The notes under the pieces are model-generated. The model was given only the letters and a program-made list of their open reading frames with translations. It had not been told where the DNA came from and did no database searches. Of a stretch of DNA of 64,000 bases, positions 1 to 8,110 are shown in pieces. The stretch covers positions 1-64,000 of the forward strand of contig NZ_RQGD01000024.1 of the NCBI RefSeq assembly GCF_004770745.1, given 5' to 3'. Numbering within the stretch: the stretch's first letter is position 1; the number at the start of each line of letters is the position of its first letter. A program made the position numbers and the translations under genes. This DNA is from Leptospira ognonensis (GTDB taxonomy: Bacteria > Spirochaetota > Leptospiria > Leptospirales > Leptospiraceae).

Positions 1-155
1 TTATAGTAGGCATACTTTGTCTTGTGGTCGACAAGGCCTAATTCGGCCACTTTATTCCAGTCTTCGCAAGTTTTGAGAGAAGGTACCTTCCTTAAATGTA
101 GTTCTTTGATCGAACCCTCTTTTACAGCGTCTCTAAGTACTTTTTCCCATTCCAT
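1..155 (-). CDS. Partial hypothetical protein, N-terminal 51 residues
   Basis: Reading leftward from an ATG at 155, the frame stays open to the window edge, so only the N-terminus is present. The peptide starts MEWEKVLRDAVKEGSIKELH and is rich in charged residues with no signal peptide, suggesting a cytoplasmic protein. I recognise no family. It diverges from the small gene starting near 235. Confidence rests only on the open frame and ordinary composition. Confidence 0.45.
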   Translation of the reverse strand, partial: MEWEKVLRDAVKEGSIKELHLRKVPSLKTCEDWNKVAELGLVDHKTKYAYY

Positions 156-234
156 ATACGAATAGACTTTCTTTCCCTAGGGAAATTTCAATTTGTTTTT
201 TTTATTATTCAGCAGGTTGGAGAGCTGATTCTAC

Positions 235-492
235 GTGGAAATTTCTTCCTTTTCGATTCCTGATTCATTTTCGGAGACGAAATCTTTTAGAATCGGTCTA
301 TTAATTGTGAGATTTTTTTCAGTCGCCTTGGCCCTTCTCGTGATTCATTTTCAATGCACCAATACGAATCCTTCTTACAAAGCTTGCGAACGTGCCGACT
401 TAGATTATCTGGCTTGTAGCCTTGTCATTTACCAAGCTTATGCCTATTGTTCAGAAAGGGCATCTGCCCTTTCTGTGATAGTTTTTCTATAA
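235..492 (+). CDS. Small putative lipoprotein or exported cysteine-rich peptide
   Basis: An 85-codon frame opens with GTG at 235. A second in-frame GTG at 307 gives the more convincing start, MRFFSVALALLVIHFQC, a hydrophobic leader ending in a lipobox-like Cys. The rest has three further cysteines (ACERAD, LACSLV, AYCSE) with roughly regular spacing, as in other small spirochaetal cysteine-rich lipoproteins. A GGAG lies upstream of 235. The 3' end overlaps the convergent acetyltransferase gene by 49 bases. Function is unknown, and it may be non-coding if the overlap is not tolerated. Confidence 0.45.
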   Translation: MEISSFSIPDSFSETKSFRIGLLIVRFFSVALALLVIHFQCTNTNPSYKACERADLDYLACSLVIYQAYAYCSERASALSVIVFL

Positions 493-947
493 CGAACATA
501 GAACCGTTCAAATTCTGAGTGATCCCAAAAGTCGATTGCCTCTTTGTTTGCAAGAATTGCTCTAAGTTCCATCGTGGGTATTTGTTTCCTCCGACACCAC
601 TCGTCCACATCAGCAAGTAAAGCTTTCATATATCCGTTTTTCTTCTTACCGTTTTTTGTAACAGCAAGATCAATAAACAAGGATTGTTCCTCTGTTAGAT
701 GAGGCTTTTCTTCGATGCGACCGATCAGAAGTGAAACAAGTTCTGCCTCAGCAAAGACGCCTTTCATATATACTTTGCCCGATCCGAGTAGCTTAAAATA
801 GATATCGGTAAATTTTGTAGCGGCACGGGGTCGGATTTGGAAGACCCCATCTAACTCCAGTTCATTGACTTTTCTAAAAAATTGATTTACGAGCTCGATA
901 GTTTGATTTCTATCCTCTTCAGTAAGTTCTCGAAGCTCGCTTTGCAC
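444..947 (-). CDS. GNAT-family N-acetyltransferase
   Basis: This 167-residue protein is predicted to transfer an acetyl group from acetyl-CoA to an unknown amine. The GNAT core runs from about residue 5 to 155. Strand 4 is LFIDLAVTKNGKKKNGYMKAL, where the pyrophosphate-binding loop is degenerate (K/N/G-rich rather than QxxGxG/A). It is followed by LADVDEWCRRKQIPTMEL and the typical ANKEAIDFWDHSEFERFYVRY end. The start is GTG at 947 and shares its G with the TAG stop of glyS (TAGTG), so the two are translationally coupled. The link to glycyl-tRNA synthetase is probably only co-transcription. The substrate cannot be inferred. Confidence 0.8.
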   Translation of the reverse strand: MQSELRELTEEDRNQTIELVNQFFRKVNELELDGVFQIRPRAATKFTDIYFKLLGSGKVYMKGVFAEAELVSLLIGRIEEKPHLTEEQSLFIDLAVTKNGKKKNGYMKALLADVDEWCRRKQIPTMELRAILANKEAIDFWDHSEFERFYVRYRKTITERADALSEQ

Positions 948-2347
948 TATACTAATCGTTCAAAAAGGTAACTTTTGATTGAGGAAATCGCAATGCGTTC
1001 CTGTTTCATTGAATCACGTTCGCGAATCGTAACAGTTCCGTCTTGCAAAGAATCATAATCCACTGTGATGCAATACGGTGTGCCAATCTCATCATGTCTT
1101 CGATACCTTTTGCCTATGGCTCCACCCTCATCATAATCTACATACCAGTGAGGCAGTAGGTCTTTATAGATTTCTTTGGCTTTGTCATCTAAGCCATCTT
1201 TTTTCATCAAAGGGAAAATTGCCACTTTCATAGGCGAGACTCTTTTCCCAAAGCGAAGGACAGTCCTTACCTCGTCTTTCTCTAGCTTTTCTTCTTCATA
1301 ACCATCACATAAGACAGCCAAAAAGAGTCGATTCAAGCCAAGTGCTGGTTCGACAACATAAGGAAGATACTTTTTTTTCTCTTCCAGATCATGGTATTTC
1401 AAATCTTCGGAGGAGAATTTTTCGTGTTGGGTGAGATCATAATCCGTTCGAGAGGCAACTCCCCAAAGTTCACCCCAACCAAACGGGTATTTGTATTCGA
1501 TATCACTTGTGGCATCGCTGTAAAAAGAAAGTTCTTCTTTTTCATGCTCCCTGACGCGTAGGTTTTCTCTTTTAATACCAACAACGTTCACGAGCCAGTT
1601 CATGCAGTACTCGACCCAATACGTGAACCATTCTTTTTGAGTACCTGGTTCGCAAAAGAACTCCATTTCCATTTGTTCGAATTCCCGGGTGCGAAAAATA
1701 AACTGGCGGGCCATGATTTCGTTCCGAAAGGATTTTCCAATTTGAGCGATCCCGAAGGGGACTTTCTTTCTCGAAATTTGATTCACGTTTTTGAAATTGA
1801 TGAAGATTCCTTGGGCTGTTTCTGGTCGCAAGTAGATGTCTGTGGACCCTTCTTCCGAAGCTCCGTGAGCTGTCTTAAACATCAAATTGAACTGACGTGC
1901 TTCAGTGAAAGTGCCAGTGGATCCGCAGGTGGGGCAGGCATAGGCTTTCTCAATAATGCGGGCGGTAAGCTCCTCGAGAGATTTTCCTGTGGCGGCACCT
2001 TCCCCCTCTTTGTCCTCGAGAAACTTGTCCACGCGTACACGGGCTTTACATTTTTTACAATCCATGAGTGGATCGTTGAAATTAGAAACGTGGCCAGAAG
2101 CCTCCCAAACGCGCGGATGGAGCAAGATAGAAGAATCAAGCCCTAGGATATCGTCCCGCCGGTGCACAAAATACTCCCACCAAAGCCTTTTTAAGTTATT
2201 CAGGACTTCGACGCCGTTCGGGCCATAGTCAAAGGTATTGGAGAGGCCACCGTAAATTTCAGAACCTGGGAAAACAAAACCTCTCCGTTTGGAGACTGCG
2301 ACGATGGATTTTAACGATTGCTCTTCTTTATCTTTCGGCTGTGCCAT
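947..2347 (-). CDS. glyS: Glycyl-tRNA synthetase, dimeric alpha2 type
   Basis: This class II aminoacyl-tRNA synthetase charges tRNA-Gly. It is the single-chain homodimeric form (about 466 residues), not the GlyQ/GlyS heterotetramer. Visible features are the N-terminal FVFPGSEIYGGLSNTFDYGP block, two zinc-ribbon-like cysteine pairs (DCKKCKAR and ACPTCGST), the RPETAQGIFINF block, motif 2 (GKSFRNEI and FRTREFEQMEMEFF), motif 3 (VEPALGLNRLFLAVL) and a C-terminal anticodon-binding domain. ATG at 2347 is preferred, with GGCGG just upstream; an in-frame TTG lies at 2356. It is divergent from the TonB-like protein gene, and its stop is coupled to the acetyltransferase. Confidence 0.95.
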   Translation of the reverse strand: MAQPKDKEEQSLKSIVAVSKRRGFVFPGSEIYGGLSNTFDYGPNGVEVLNNLKRLWWEYFVHRRDDILGLDSSILLHPRVWEASGHVSNFNDPLMDCKKCKARVRVDKFLEDKEGEGAATGKSLEELTARIIEKAYACPTCGSTGTFTEARQFNLMFKTAHGASEEGSTDIYLRPETAQGIFINFKNVNQISRKKVPFGIAQIGKSFRNEIMARQFIFRTREFEQMEMEFFCEPGTQKEWFTYWVEYCMNWLVNVVGIKRENLRVREHEKEELSFYSDATSDIEYKYPFGWGELWGVASRTDYDLTQHEKFSSEDLKYHDLEEKKKYLPYVVEPALGLNRLFLAVLCDGYEEEKLEKDEVRTVLRFGKRVSPMKVAIFPLMKKDGLDDKAKEIYKDLLPHWYVDYDEGGAIGKRYRRHDEIGTPYCITVDYDSLQDGTVTIRERDSMKQERIAISSIKSYLFERLV

Positions 2348-2408
2348 ATCCGCCAAATTTTTTGTTTTCCATGAAAATTCAAAGTATTTTCCTAGAGATA
2401 GTTACTGA

Positions 2409-4220
2409 ATGAGCTCTTTAAATCAAAATCTGGTTTCGCCCTGGGTGAAAAAATCGCTAAGTTTTTTAATTTGGATGTCCCCACTTTTTTCGCTCGGAAT
2501 CTTTTTTCCTTTGGGCGTACTGTTCGCATTCCCACGGACCATCTCGCTTCGTAAAAAAGCCATCTCGGTGATCTGGATATACTTTTTCACCTGGATTGTT
2601 TTTTTCCCTGTCGAGATGTTTCATAGATCGAGCCTCGACGCGGAAGCTCTGATCAATGAATTTTTAAAGGATGAATCTACAGCAGGTGCTATCAAGGGCG
2701 CCTTTGTTCTGTTTATCGGGATATTATTATTTATAAATTATGTCCATTCTTCCTCCCGTCAATCTACGAGAAAAAAAATTCGATTAGATAGATTAGCTAT
2801 TTCTTCTCCGGGTACAAAACTTCGAAATCATCGAGTCATTCGAGATACAAAATTCGATACATATTTGCTGGTTTTCTTTTTAGGTTTGTTTCTTAGTTTT
2901 GGCTTCCAACTTCTGATTGAAAAGATAAATCCCATGAGTCCGCACAATCCTATGGCGGCTCTTGCGGGTATCTATCAATTCGTTTTCAATTATCTTTTAT
3001 CGACAACCATCCTGCTTTTTACATTCAACAAAAGTAAAATCCCCTCTTTGATTTCTCCGCTCTTTTTGAAATACCAAACAGGGATCAGACTTAGAGAAAC
3101 CTGGAAGGTGCGATCAGAAAAAAGAGAAAAATTTTCATTTTTAAAAGAAATGGAGGTAAAGAAGCGTGCTGTCTTCAGGGAACGTCTGTTACCCGGAATG
3201 GGGCATGTTTATTTGTATGATTTTTGGCGCGGTTTCCCCTTTTTATTTGTAGGACTACTCCTTTGGTTGTTTCTTGCAGTGTGGTCATTTTCTTTTTTCT
3301 CTCCCGTATTTGGGATCCAATTTTTAGGAAGTATGGGTTTAAAGCCTGGAATTCCAGATAAAGATTTCTTTATCGCGGCACAAAATATCGGTTATCTGGC
3401 AATAACTGTAATGGCACTGACATTTACATATGTTTATTCATCTTCCTTGCTTGGTAAAAATTTTACTCTTGAAAATCTTGGCTATCGCAAGGGTTCAGAT
3501 TTGGAGAGAGAACCTATTTTTGTTTCTGGTCTAAGAAAAGGATTTAGAAATACATTGCCGATTTCGATTCTCTTTCATTTGATTATTCTCTCTTTAGTTT
3601 TTATCATCCCCATTTCCATCCAAAGAAATTCATCCAAAAAAAATAATTCAGCAGATAAAACAAAACACTTCCAGCCAGATAAAATGGAGTTTTATTTCAT
3701 CGATCCAAATATACCAGACGATACGAAAGGATTGAATGGTGGCGTGATTACAGGCACTGATACGACAAACAAAGAACAAGGTGAGAAAATTTCTAACGAG
3801 AAAACTGCGGACAATGGACCAAAGGCTGGTTACGTCAAGAAAATCCGAGGAAAAAAAGTTCCACCTACTTATTCAAATTATATTTCTGCTAAGATGAGAA
3901 TTCCGGAAAGTTATATGGAATATTGGGCAAAAGCGCCTCACCCTTATTCTAGCGTAGTAGCATATACGATCACGCAGGATGGTGACATCATCGACATTGA
4001 ACTGATTGAAGGCTCAAATTACCCTGACCAGGATCGATTGACACTTGAACTCATCGAGAGTCTAGCTCCCATGATCCCCCCACCGAATACGGAAGGAGAT
4101 ATCCGAGTGACCGAACTTTTTTGGAACGGACCCATTGACCCGAATTCTGTACCGACACCTCTCCAGAAAGAAATGGTACATATGTTTGATGGACGGTATA
4201 TGGAAGAGGTACCTGAGTGA
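2409..4220 (+). CDS. Polytopic membrane protein with TonB-like C-terminal domain
   Basis: This 603-residue protein has several hydrophobic segments in its first 120 residues, more near 155-210, a cytoplasmic loop, then the block RERLLPGMGHVYLYDFWRGF at about 257-276 leading into further membrane helices. A membrane segment near residues 380-400 is followed by a low-complexity periplasmic linker. The last ~90 residues (HPYSSVVAYTITQDGDIIDI then LIEGSNYPDQDRLTLELIES) look like a TonB C-terminal or energy-transducer domain. No ExbB/ExbD pair lies nearby. The PGMGH motif recurs as PGWGH in two other proteins of this window. It is coupled by a GTGA overlap to the PrsW-like protease. I infer an envelope-spanning linker; the partner is unknown. 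Confidence 0.75.
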   Translation: MSSLNQNLVSPWVKKSLSFLIWMSPLFSLGIFFPLGVLFAFPRTISLRKKAISVIWIYFFTWIVFFPVEMFHRSSLDAEALINEFLKDESTAGAIKGAFVLFIGILLFINYVHSSSRQSTRKKIRLDRLAISSPGTKLRNHRVIRDTKFDTYLLVFFLGLFLSFGFQLLIEKINPMSPHNPMAALAGIYQFVFNYLLSTTILLFTFNKSKIPSLISPLFLKYQTGIRLRETWKVRSEKREKFSFLKEMEVKKRAVFRERLLPGMGHVYLYDFWRGFPFLFVGLLLWLFLAVWSFSFFSPVFGIQFLGSMGLKPGIPDKDFFIAAQNIGYLAITVMALTFTYVYSSSLLGKNFTLENLGYRKGSDLEREPIFVSGLRKGFRNTLPISILFHLIILSLVFIIPISIQRNSSKKNNSADKTKHFQPDKMEFYFIDPNIPDDTKGLNGGVITGTDTTNKEQGEKISNEKTADNGPKAGYVKKIRGKKVPPTYSNYISAKMRIPESYMEYWAKAPHPYSSVVAYTITQDGDIIDIELIEGSNYPDQDRLTLELIESLAPMIPPPNTEGDIRVTELFWNGPIDPNSVPTPLQKEMVHMFDGRYMEEVPE

Positions 4221-4993
4221 GCGAACTTAAAATTGAAATTTGGGACTACGTTTTTGGAACACTTTCTATTTTTCCTTGGGCTTTTGCCATTTATAAGGCG
4301 TACACCCTCCCGAAATCACGCAGTACAAAGATAGGTATCGTATTTGCTCTGTTACTTGGTTGGGTTTCAACCGTACTTATCATATGGCTACACCCGATCC
4401 TTTGGCCTCAGACAGACTTCGTTCCGAAAAGAAAGGTAAGCCTTTTGACTTCCACTGCACATTTAGCTTTCATTCAGGCAGGCATGATGGAAGAAACATT
4501 TAAAATTTCATTCATCTTACTTTTATCTTTTGCACTCGGTTTTGATTATGAGAAAAAAAATTTTCGAACAGAAACCGTCCTGTTTTCTGGTTTTGTCGCG
4601 CTCGGATTTTCTCTAGTAGAAAATACGCAGTATATTGCTCGTGAAATTAGCGATAAAAAATTTGAAATCTTTTTAGCAAGAACCATCCATTCAAGTAACA
4701 TACATTTGCTGATCAATCTCTGTTTCGGATTTTTTATGCTAAAATCTAACGGGAAAGAAAACAAGGAGAGGATCATTTTCTTGTTTGCGGCACTAGGTCT
4801 TGCCATCCTTCAGCATGGAGTCGTCGATTTTTTACTGATACCGGGTGCCGTGTTTGGACAGTGGGTAGCTACTGCTCTCTTTGTAGGGATATGGGTTTGG
4901 GTCGTCCGAGATTGGCGGGTTTGGATTGTTCCTTACTTTGAGGATAAAAAAACTCTGATTCCAGCTTCGGAGTATTCTTCCCAATCGTATTGA
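4217..4993 (+). CDS. PrsW-family intramembrane metalloprotease
   Basis: This 258-residue polytopic protein belongs to the PrsW/M82 family, membrane proteases that clip regulators such as anti-sigma factors. The family signatures are visible: MMEETFKISF (EExxK near residue 92), a GFSLVEN block, a His in RTIHSSNIHLLIN, and the terminal LQHGVVDFLL with the H-x4-D pair. About seven hydrophobic segments are seen. The GTG start overlaps the upstream TGA (GTGA), so it is probably made together with the TonB-like protein, which may be its substrate or partner (inference). The last 61 bases overlap the convergent GyrI-like gene. Confidence 0.85.
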   Translation: MSELKIEIWDYVFGTLSIFPWAFAIYKAYTLPKSRSTKIGIVFALLLGWVSTVLIIWLHPILWPQTDFVPKRKVSLLTSTAHLAFIQAGMMEETFKISFILLLSFALGFDYEKKNFRTETVLFSGFVALGFSLVENTQYIAREISDKKFEIFLARTIHSSNIHLLINLCFGFFMLKSNGKENKERIIFLFAALGLAILQHGVVDFLLIPGAVFGQWVATALFVGIWVWVVRDWRVWIVPYFEDKKTLIPASEYSSQSY

Positions 4994-5397
4994 AACGTCC
5001 GCAAGGTGTGTACTTCTTTTCTCTGCCAGATCTCAGCCCAGAACTTAGGAACCACATCCTCTGGCGCACCCGGTTGGATGGCAAAGTAACGACCGCTTTG
5101 CGGAGGTATGCGTACTAGCTCTAAGCCGTGAATGGGTTTTTCATCATCCCTCACAGAATAACCAAGTAGAAAATCATACTTTCCCGTTTCATCTTTTTCG
5201 TAATTAAAATAGAGCGCGAAAAGAGGATCGAACCTCCGGATCACTTCTAATTTCTTAGGGATTTCTTCTTTGTAGAATCGAGAATAAATCGAGGGAATGG
5301 CAACCGACGCCTCTCCTGCGGCATTTGATGTACGTACCCGCAGTCCCATCACTGTGAAGGGTTCGGTATTTACCAATGGTTCTAAAATTTCGGACAT
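4933..5397 (-). CDS. GyrI-like / effector-binding domain protein
   Basis: This 154-residue stand-alone small-molecule-binding domain resembles the C-terminal effector domain of AraC/MerR regulators and SbmC/GyrI. Evidence is the order of elements: an N-terminal strand TVMGLRVRTSNA, the helix IPSIYSRFYKEEIPKKL, the middle strand FALYFNYEKDETGKYDFLLG, then SGRYFAIQPGAPEDVVPKFW, matching the duplicated beta-alpha-beta-beta fold. No DNA-binding domain is present. It overlaps the prsW-like gene tail to tail by 61 bases. Possible roles are drug binding or hydrolysis of an effector; the ligand is unknown. Confidence 0.7.
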   Translation of the reverse strand: MSEILEPLVNTEPFTVMGLRVRTSNAAGEASVAIPSIYSRFYKEEIPKKLEVIRRFDPLFALYFNYEKDETGKYDFLLGYSVRDDEKPIHGLELVRIPPQSGRYFAIQPGAPEDVVPKFWAEIWQRKEVHTLRTFQYDWEEYSEAGIRVFLSSK

Positions 5398-5525
5398 TGG
5401 TCGTACAATGCGAACGGGAATCCTTTAGGCAATCCAAATCCCTTCAGAAAAAAATGGTTCCGACTCAGATCTTTTTTCATTTAAGGATTTGACATTCGAG
5501 ACTCCACCAGGAACATGGTAATCAC

Positions 5526-5643
5526 TCCTGGTGATTATGGAGAGAAGGCCATACCCGTTCCCATTCCGAACACGGAAGTCAAGCTTCTCATCGCCGATGG
5601 TACTATTGGGTTCGCTCAATGGGAGAGTAGGAAGTTGCCGGGT
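5526..5643 (+). rRNA. rrf: 5S ribosomal RNA
   Basis: The conserved 5S core ACCCGTTCCCATTCCGAACA is present, with the closing helix formed by CCTGGTGA (5527-5534) and TTGCCGGG (5635-5642). Length is about 117 bases. No 16S or 23S gene lies in the window, consistent with the scattered rRNA genes of Leptospira. A perfect TTGACA at 5489-5494 could be the -35 box, although the -10 is weak. An intrinsic terminator follows within 20 bases. Upstream CACCAGGA (5505-5512) can pair with the 5' end of the gene (5526-5533), an alternative to the mature closing helix. Confidence 0.95.
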
Positions 5644-5891
5644 TAGCACTCATAACCTAACAAAAAGCCGACCGCAAGGTTGGCTTTTTTTATGTCCACG
5701 TATCAATCTGAGCGAACCCAATAGTATTAGGATAAGTCGTTCGCGAAATGGGCGAGCACGCAGTAGGCGTGCGCAGGCCTGCTAGGTTTTGCGAAAGCAA
5801 AAGGGAGGCAGTGTTCTAAATTTTGCAAGGCTTGGGCAGACGCCCGCGGAGCGGAAAAGCGTCTGAGGGTGGAAGTAGGAGTATGCTTTTA
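5642..5891. repeat. Tandem structured repeat, copy 1 (250 bp)
   Basis: The first of two head-to-tail copies starts at the last bases of the 5S gene (GGTTAGCA). In order it contains the intrinsic terminator, an 18-base segment (5709-5726) exactly complementary to 5S positions 5601-5618, a GC-rich block (GGCGAGCACGCAG and TGCGCAGGCCTGCTAGG), and a strong hairpin (CAGACGCCCGC and GCGG-AAAA-GCGTCTG, 5837-5865). I see no convincing protein. Any peptides encoded here are by-products of the repeat. It could be a mobile palindromic element, a duplicated rRNA-trailer region or a structured RNA. Confidence 0.8.
5662..5691 (+). terminator. Intrinsic terminator of the 5S gene
   Basis: The stem GCCGACC (5667-5673) and GGTTGGC (5678-5684) closes a GCAA tetraloop. 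It is preceded by an A tract and followed by seven T residues, so it could terminate in either direction. Confidence 0.85.
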
Positions 5892-6145
5892 GTTAGCATT
5901 CATAACCTAACAAAAAGCCGACCGCAAGGTTGGCTTTTTTTATGTACGCGGATCAATTTAAGCGAACCCAATAGTACCTTATTGGAAACAGCTGTTCGCG
6001 AGATAGGCGAGCACGCAGAAGGCATGCGCAGGCCTGCTAGGTTTTGCGACAGTAAAAGGGCGGTGTGTTCAAAATTACTGCAAGGCTTGGGCAGACGCCC
6101 GCGGAGCGGAAAAGCGTCTGAGGGTGGAAGCAGGAGTGGACATTA
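5892..6145. repeat. Tandem structured repeat, copy 2 (254 bp)
   Basis: This is the second copy of the unit, offset by 250 bases at its start and 255 near its end because of small indels. It keeps the terminator, the 5S-antisense segment (5961-5978, exact to 5S 5599-5616), the GC-rich block and the hairpin (6092-6120). A third GTTAGCAC start appears at 6146 but the copy does not continue. Differences lie mainly outside the hairpins (for example around 5978-5990 and 6050-6080), suggesting the structured parts are kept. Confidence 0.8.
5912..5941 (+). terminator. Second copy of the intrinsic terminator
   Basis: This is an exact copy of the 5S terminator stem (5917-5923 with 5928-5934, GCAA loop, T tract 5935-5941) inside repeat copy 2. 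It would act as a back-up terminator for read-through from the 5S gene. Confidence 0.75.
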
Positions 6146-6171
6146 GTTAGCACACGTTAACGAAGAATTCT

Positions 6172-7953
6172 TTATAAATCAAAAGTTATCGTAACGAGAG
6201 TCGGATGTTCTTGAGTTTGGATGAGTTCTAACCGCCCTCGAATCTGTTCGACAAGAAGCGAGATCAATTGCAAACCAAAACCTGAGGAGTTCTCCATAGA
6301 ATAACCTTGTCCATCATCGGCGTAAGAGAGAATGATCGTATCTTTCTTTTTTATCGCGGTAACTTTAATCCTTCCGGATGGCTTGAGATTGAATGCATAT
6401 TTGAGTGAGTTAGTTAAGAGTTCGTTGTAAATGATACCAATGGGGCTTAAATATTTCGGAGAAAGTTCAATGTCTTCAATTTCGATTTCTAAATGTATCG
6501 TTTGGTGTGAAGGAAAAATGTCTTTTGCCTCCAATAACAACGCAGGTAGGTAGGTTTTTAAAGAAACAGAATTTTGATTTTTGGAAATGTAAAGTTTGTC
6601 ATATAAAACCATCATGCTGTTCAGTCGTGATGACGCTTCAAAGAGAATTTCTTTCGTTTTCTGCTCCTGCACTAAATCTGCTTGAAGGATTATTAAACTT
6701 GAAATCGTATTCATATTATTTTTGATGCGATGGTGGATTTCCTTTAACAGGATATCTTTCTCCAATAACAATTTTCGAATCGTTTGCTCTTTTAATCTTT
6801 GTTCGCTAATATCTTGCGTCGTACCAGTGAGCTTAATTGGTAATCCCTGATTCCGGGTCACCTCACAAGTCAAACGAAGTGCAATCTGTTTACCTTTTGC
6901 AGTGCAAGCATCCAATTCGATGTCGAAACCTGTACCTGCCGTTTTTGCTGAATGGAGGGCAGATTGAAATTTTTCTTTTGATTCGGAATTTAGAAATTCT
7001 GTTATTCCTATGGATGTCGGTGTATATGCTTCGGGATTGGTTTCATGAATCTGATGCATTTCCTTCGTCCAAAATACAGTTTCAGAAATTAAGTCAATTT
7101 CCCAGCCGCCGATCTTTGAGATTTTCTGCGTCGATTCTAATAGCTGGGTTATCCTTCTTGTCGAATCCTCTTTCGTTTTCAGCTCGGTTAAGTCATAAAG
7201 AATCACCAAATGTATATTATCCGCTTCTTCATCGAACATGGTCGCAGAGCAAACTACTTTTTTTTCTGATCCATCCTTACAAATAATTTTGAGTTCTAAC
7301 GGTTCAAAGGGAGTTTGACTTTTTTTTGCCGCTTCTAATCTTTCTGCCCATTGACTTGCTACCCAATGGCGGTAACTTTCGTCAGGATAAGCTTTTGGCC
7401 ACCAATCCGAAAGCGTTGGAATCTCTTCTAGGCTATAGCCAAAAGTAGAGAGGAAAGATTTGTTTAAAAAAAGGATTCTATCCTGGTCATCATTCAACGC
7501 ATAGGGAATAGGAGAGATGTCGATTAGGTGTTTGTATCTGCGCTCACTTTTTTCCATTTTCTGATTGGCTGAATATAGTTTGAGTGCCATTTTGATCGAT
7601 GTATTGATGACATTAAAATCGGAACCTTTTTCGATGTACCCATAACTAGAAGTTTCTTCCACCTTTTGGATGATCTCAGATTCTGTATGCGATGATAAAA
7701 AAACAATCGGTACATTGTACTTTTCTTGGATCAATTGAGCTGTTTTGATGCCATCAATTCCTGGTCCTAAATTGATATCCATGAGTACCAAATCGTACGG
7801 TTTTTCAGATATAAGAGAAATGGCGCCTTCTCCTGTTAGAGAATGTTTTACTATATAGTTCTGATTTTCCAAGTTTTTCTTAGTCAAAAGAGCCACGAGC
7901 ATTTCATCTTCTACTAAAAGTATGGATTTTTTTTCTCTTGTGTCCATTTGCAT
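6172..7953 (-). CDS. Hybrid response regulator-PAS-PAS-HisKA_2 histidine kinase
   Basis: This 593-residue soluble signalling protein has an N-terminal receiver domain (ILLVEDEMLVALL, with the phospho-acceptor Asp in LVLMDINLGPG and a conserved Lys in YIEKGSD). PAS domains follow at about 135-270 and 275-395, then a HisKA_2 dimerisation box with phospho-His in LKEIHHRIKNNMNTISSL (about residue 405) and an HATPase_c domain (YNELLTNSLKYAF N-box, ADDGQGY, SGFGLQLI). There are no membrane segments. HisKA_2 kinases usually signal to stand-alone receivers in stress or light pathways; the partner is not visible. The receiver-PAS part resembles the protein at 39171-39923. The 3' end lies just beyond the 5S repeats. 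Confidence 0.92.
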   Translation of the reverse strand: MQMDTREKKSILLVEDEMLVALLTKKNLENQNYIVKHSLTGEGAISLISEKPYDLVLMDINLGPGIDGIKTAQLIQEKYNVPIVFLSSHTESEIIQKVEETSSYGYIEKGSDFNVINTSIKMALKLYSANQKMEKSERRYKHLIDISPIPYALNDDQDRILFLNKSFLSTFGYSLEEIPTLSDWWPKAYPDESYRHWVASQWAERLEAAKKSQTPFEPLELKIICKDGSEKKVVCSATMFDEEADNIHLVILYDLTELKTKEDSTRRITQLLESTQKISKIGGWEIDLISETVFWTKEMHQIHETNPEAYTPTSIGITEFLNSESKEKFQSALHSAKTAGTGFDIELDACTAKGKQIALRLTCEVTRNQGLPIKLTGTTQDISEQRLKEQTIRKLLLEKDILLKEIHHRIKNNMNTISSLIILQADLVQEQKTKEILFEASSRLNSMMVLYDKLYISKNQNSVSLKTYLPALLLEAKDIFPSHQTIHLEIEIEDIELSPKYLSPIGIIYNELLTNSLKYAFNLKPSGRIKVTAIKKKDTIILSYADDGQGYSMENSSGFGLQLISLLVEQIRGRLELIQTQEHPTLVTITFDL

Positions 7954-8110
7954 CGCTGAGGTCTAATAAATATAGGGAGTTTAATTCCGAAAAATGCAAG
8001 GAAAAAGCATACGACTGCACACATTTATTGGTTTCTATCAAGTCAAACGAATGGGTAAATTCTATAATTTATTTCCCCGAGAATCAGAAATTTAAAACCT
8101 TATTATCAAA

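Noticed and set aside
1637..2228. Antisense open frames across glyS
   Set aside because: They lie wholly inside a well-conserved synthetase gene and have no ribosome site or family match.
5531..6146. Small open frames across the 5S gene and repeats
   Set aside because: They run through the rRNA and repeated hairpins and encode the same peptide twice, so they are by-products of the repeat.
5642..6150. Integron attC-like array (ACCTAAC resembles RYYYAAC, and GTTAG ends each unit)
   Set aside because: The inverse core GTTRRRY is not matched (GTTAGCA), no integrase or cassette genes are present, and the units are near-identical repeats with hairpins rather than varied cassettes.
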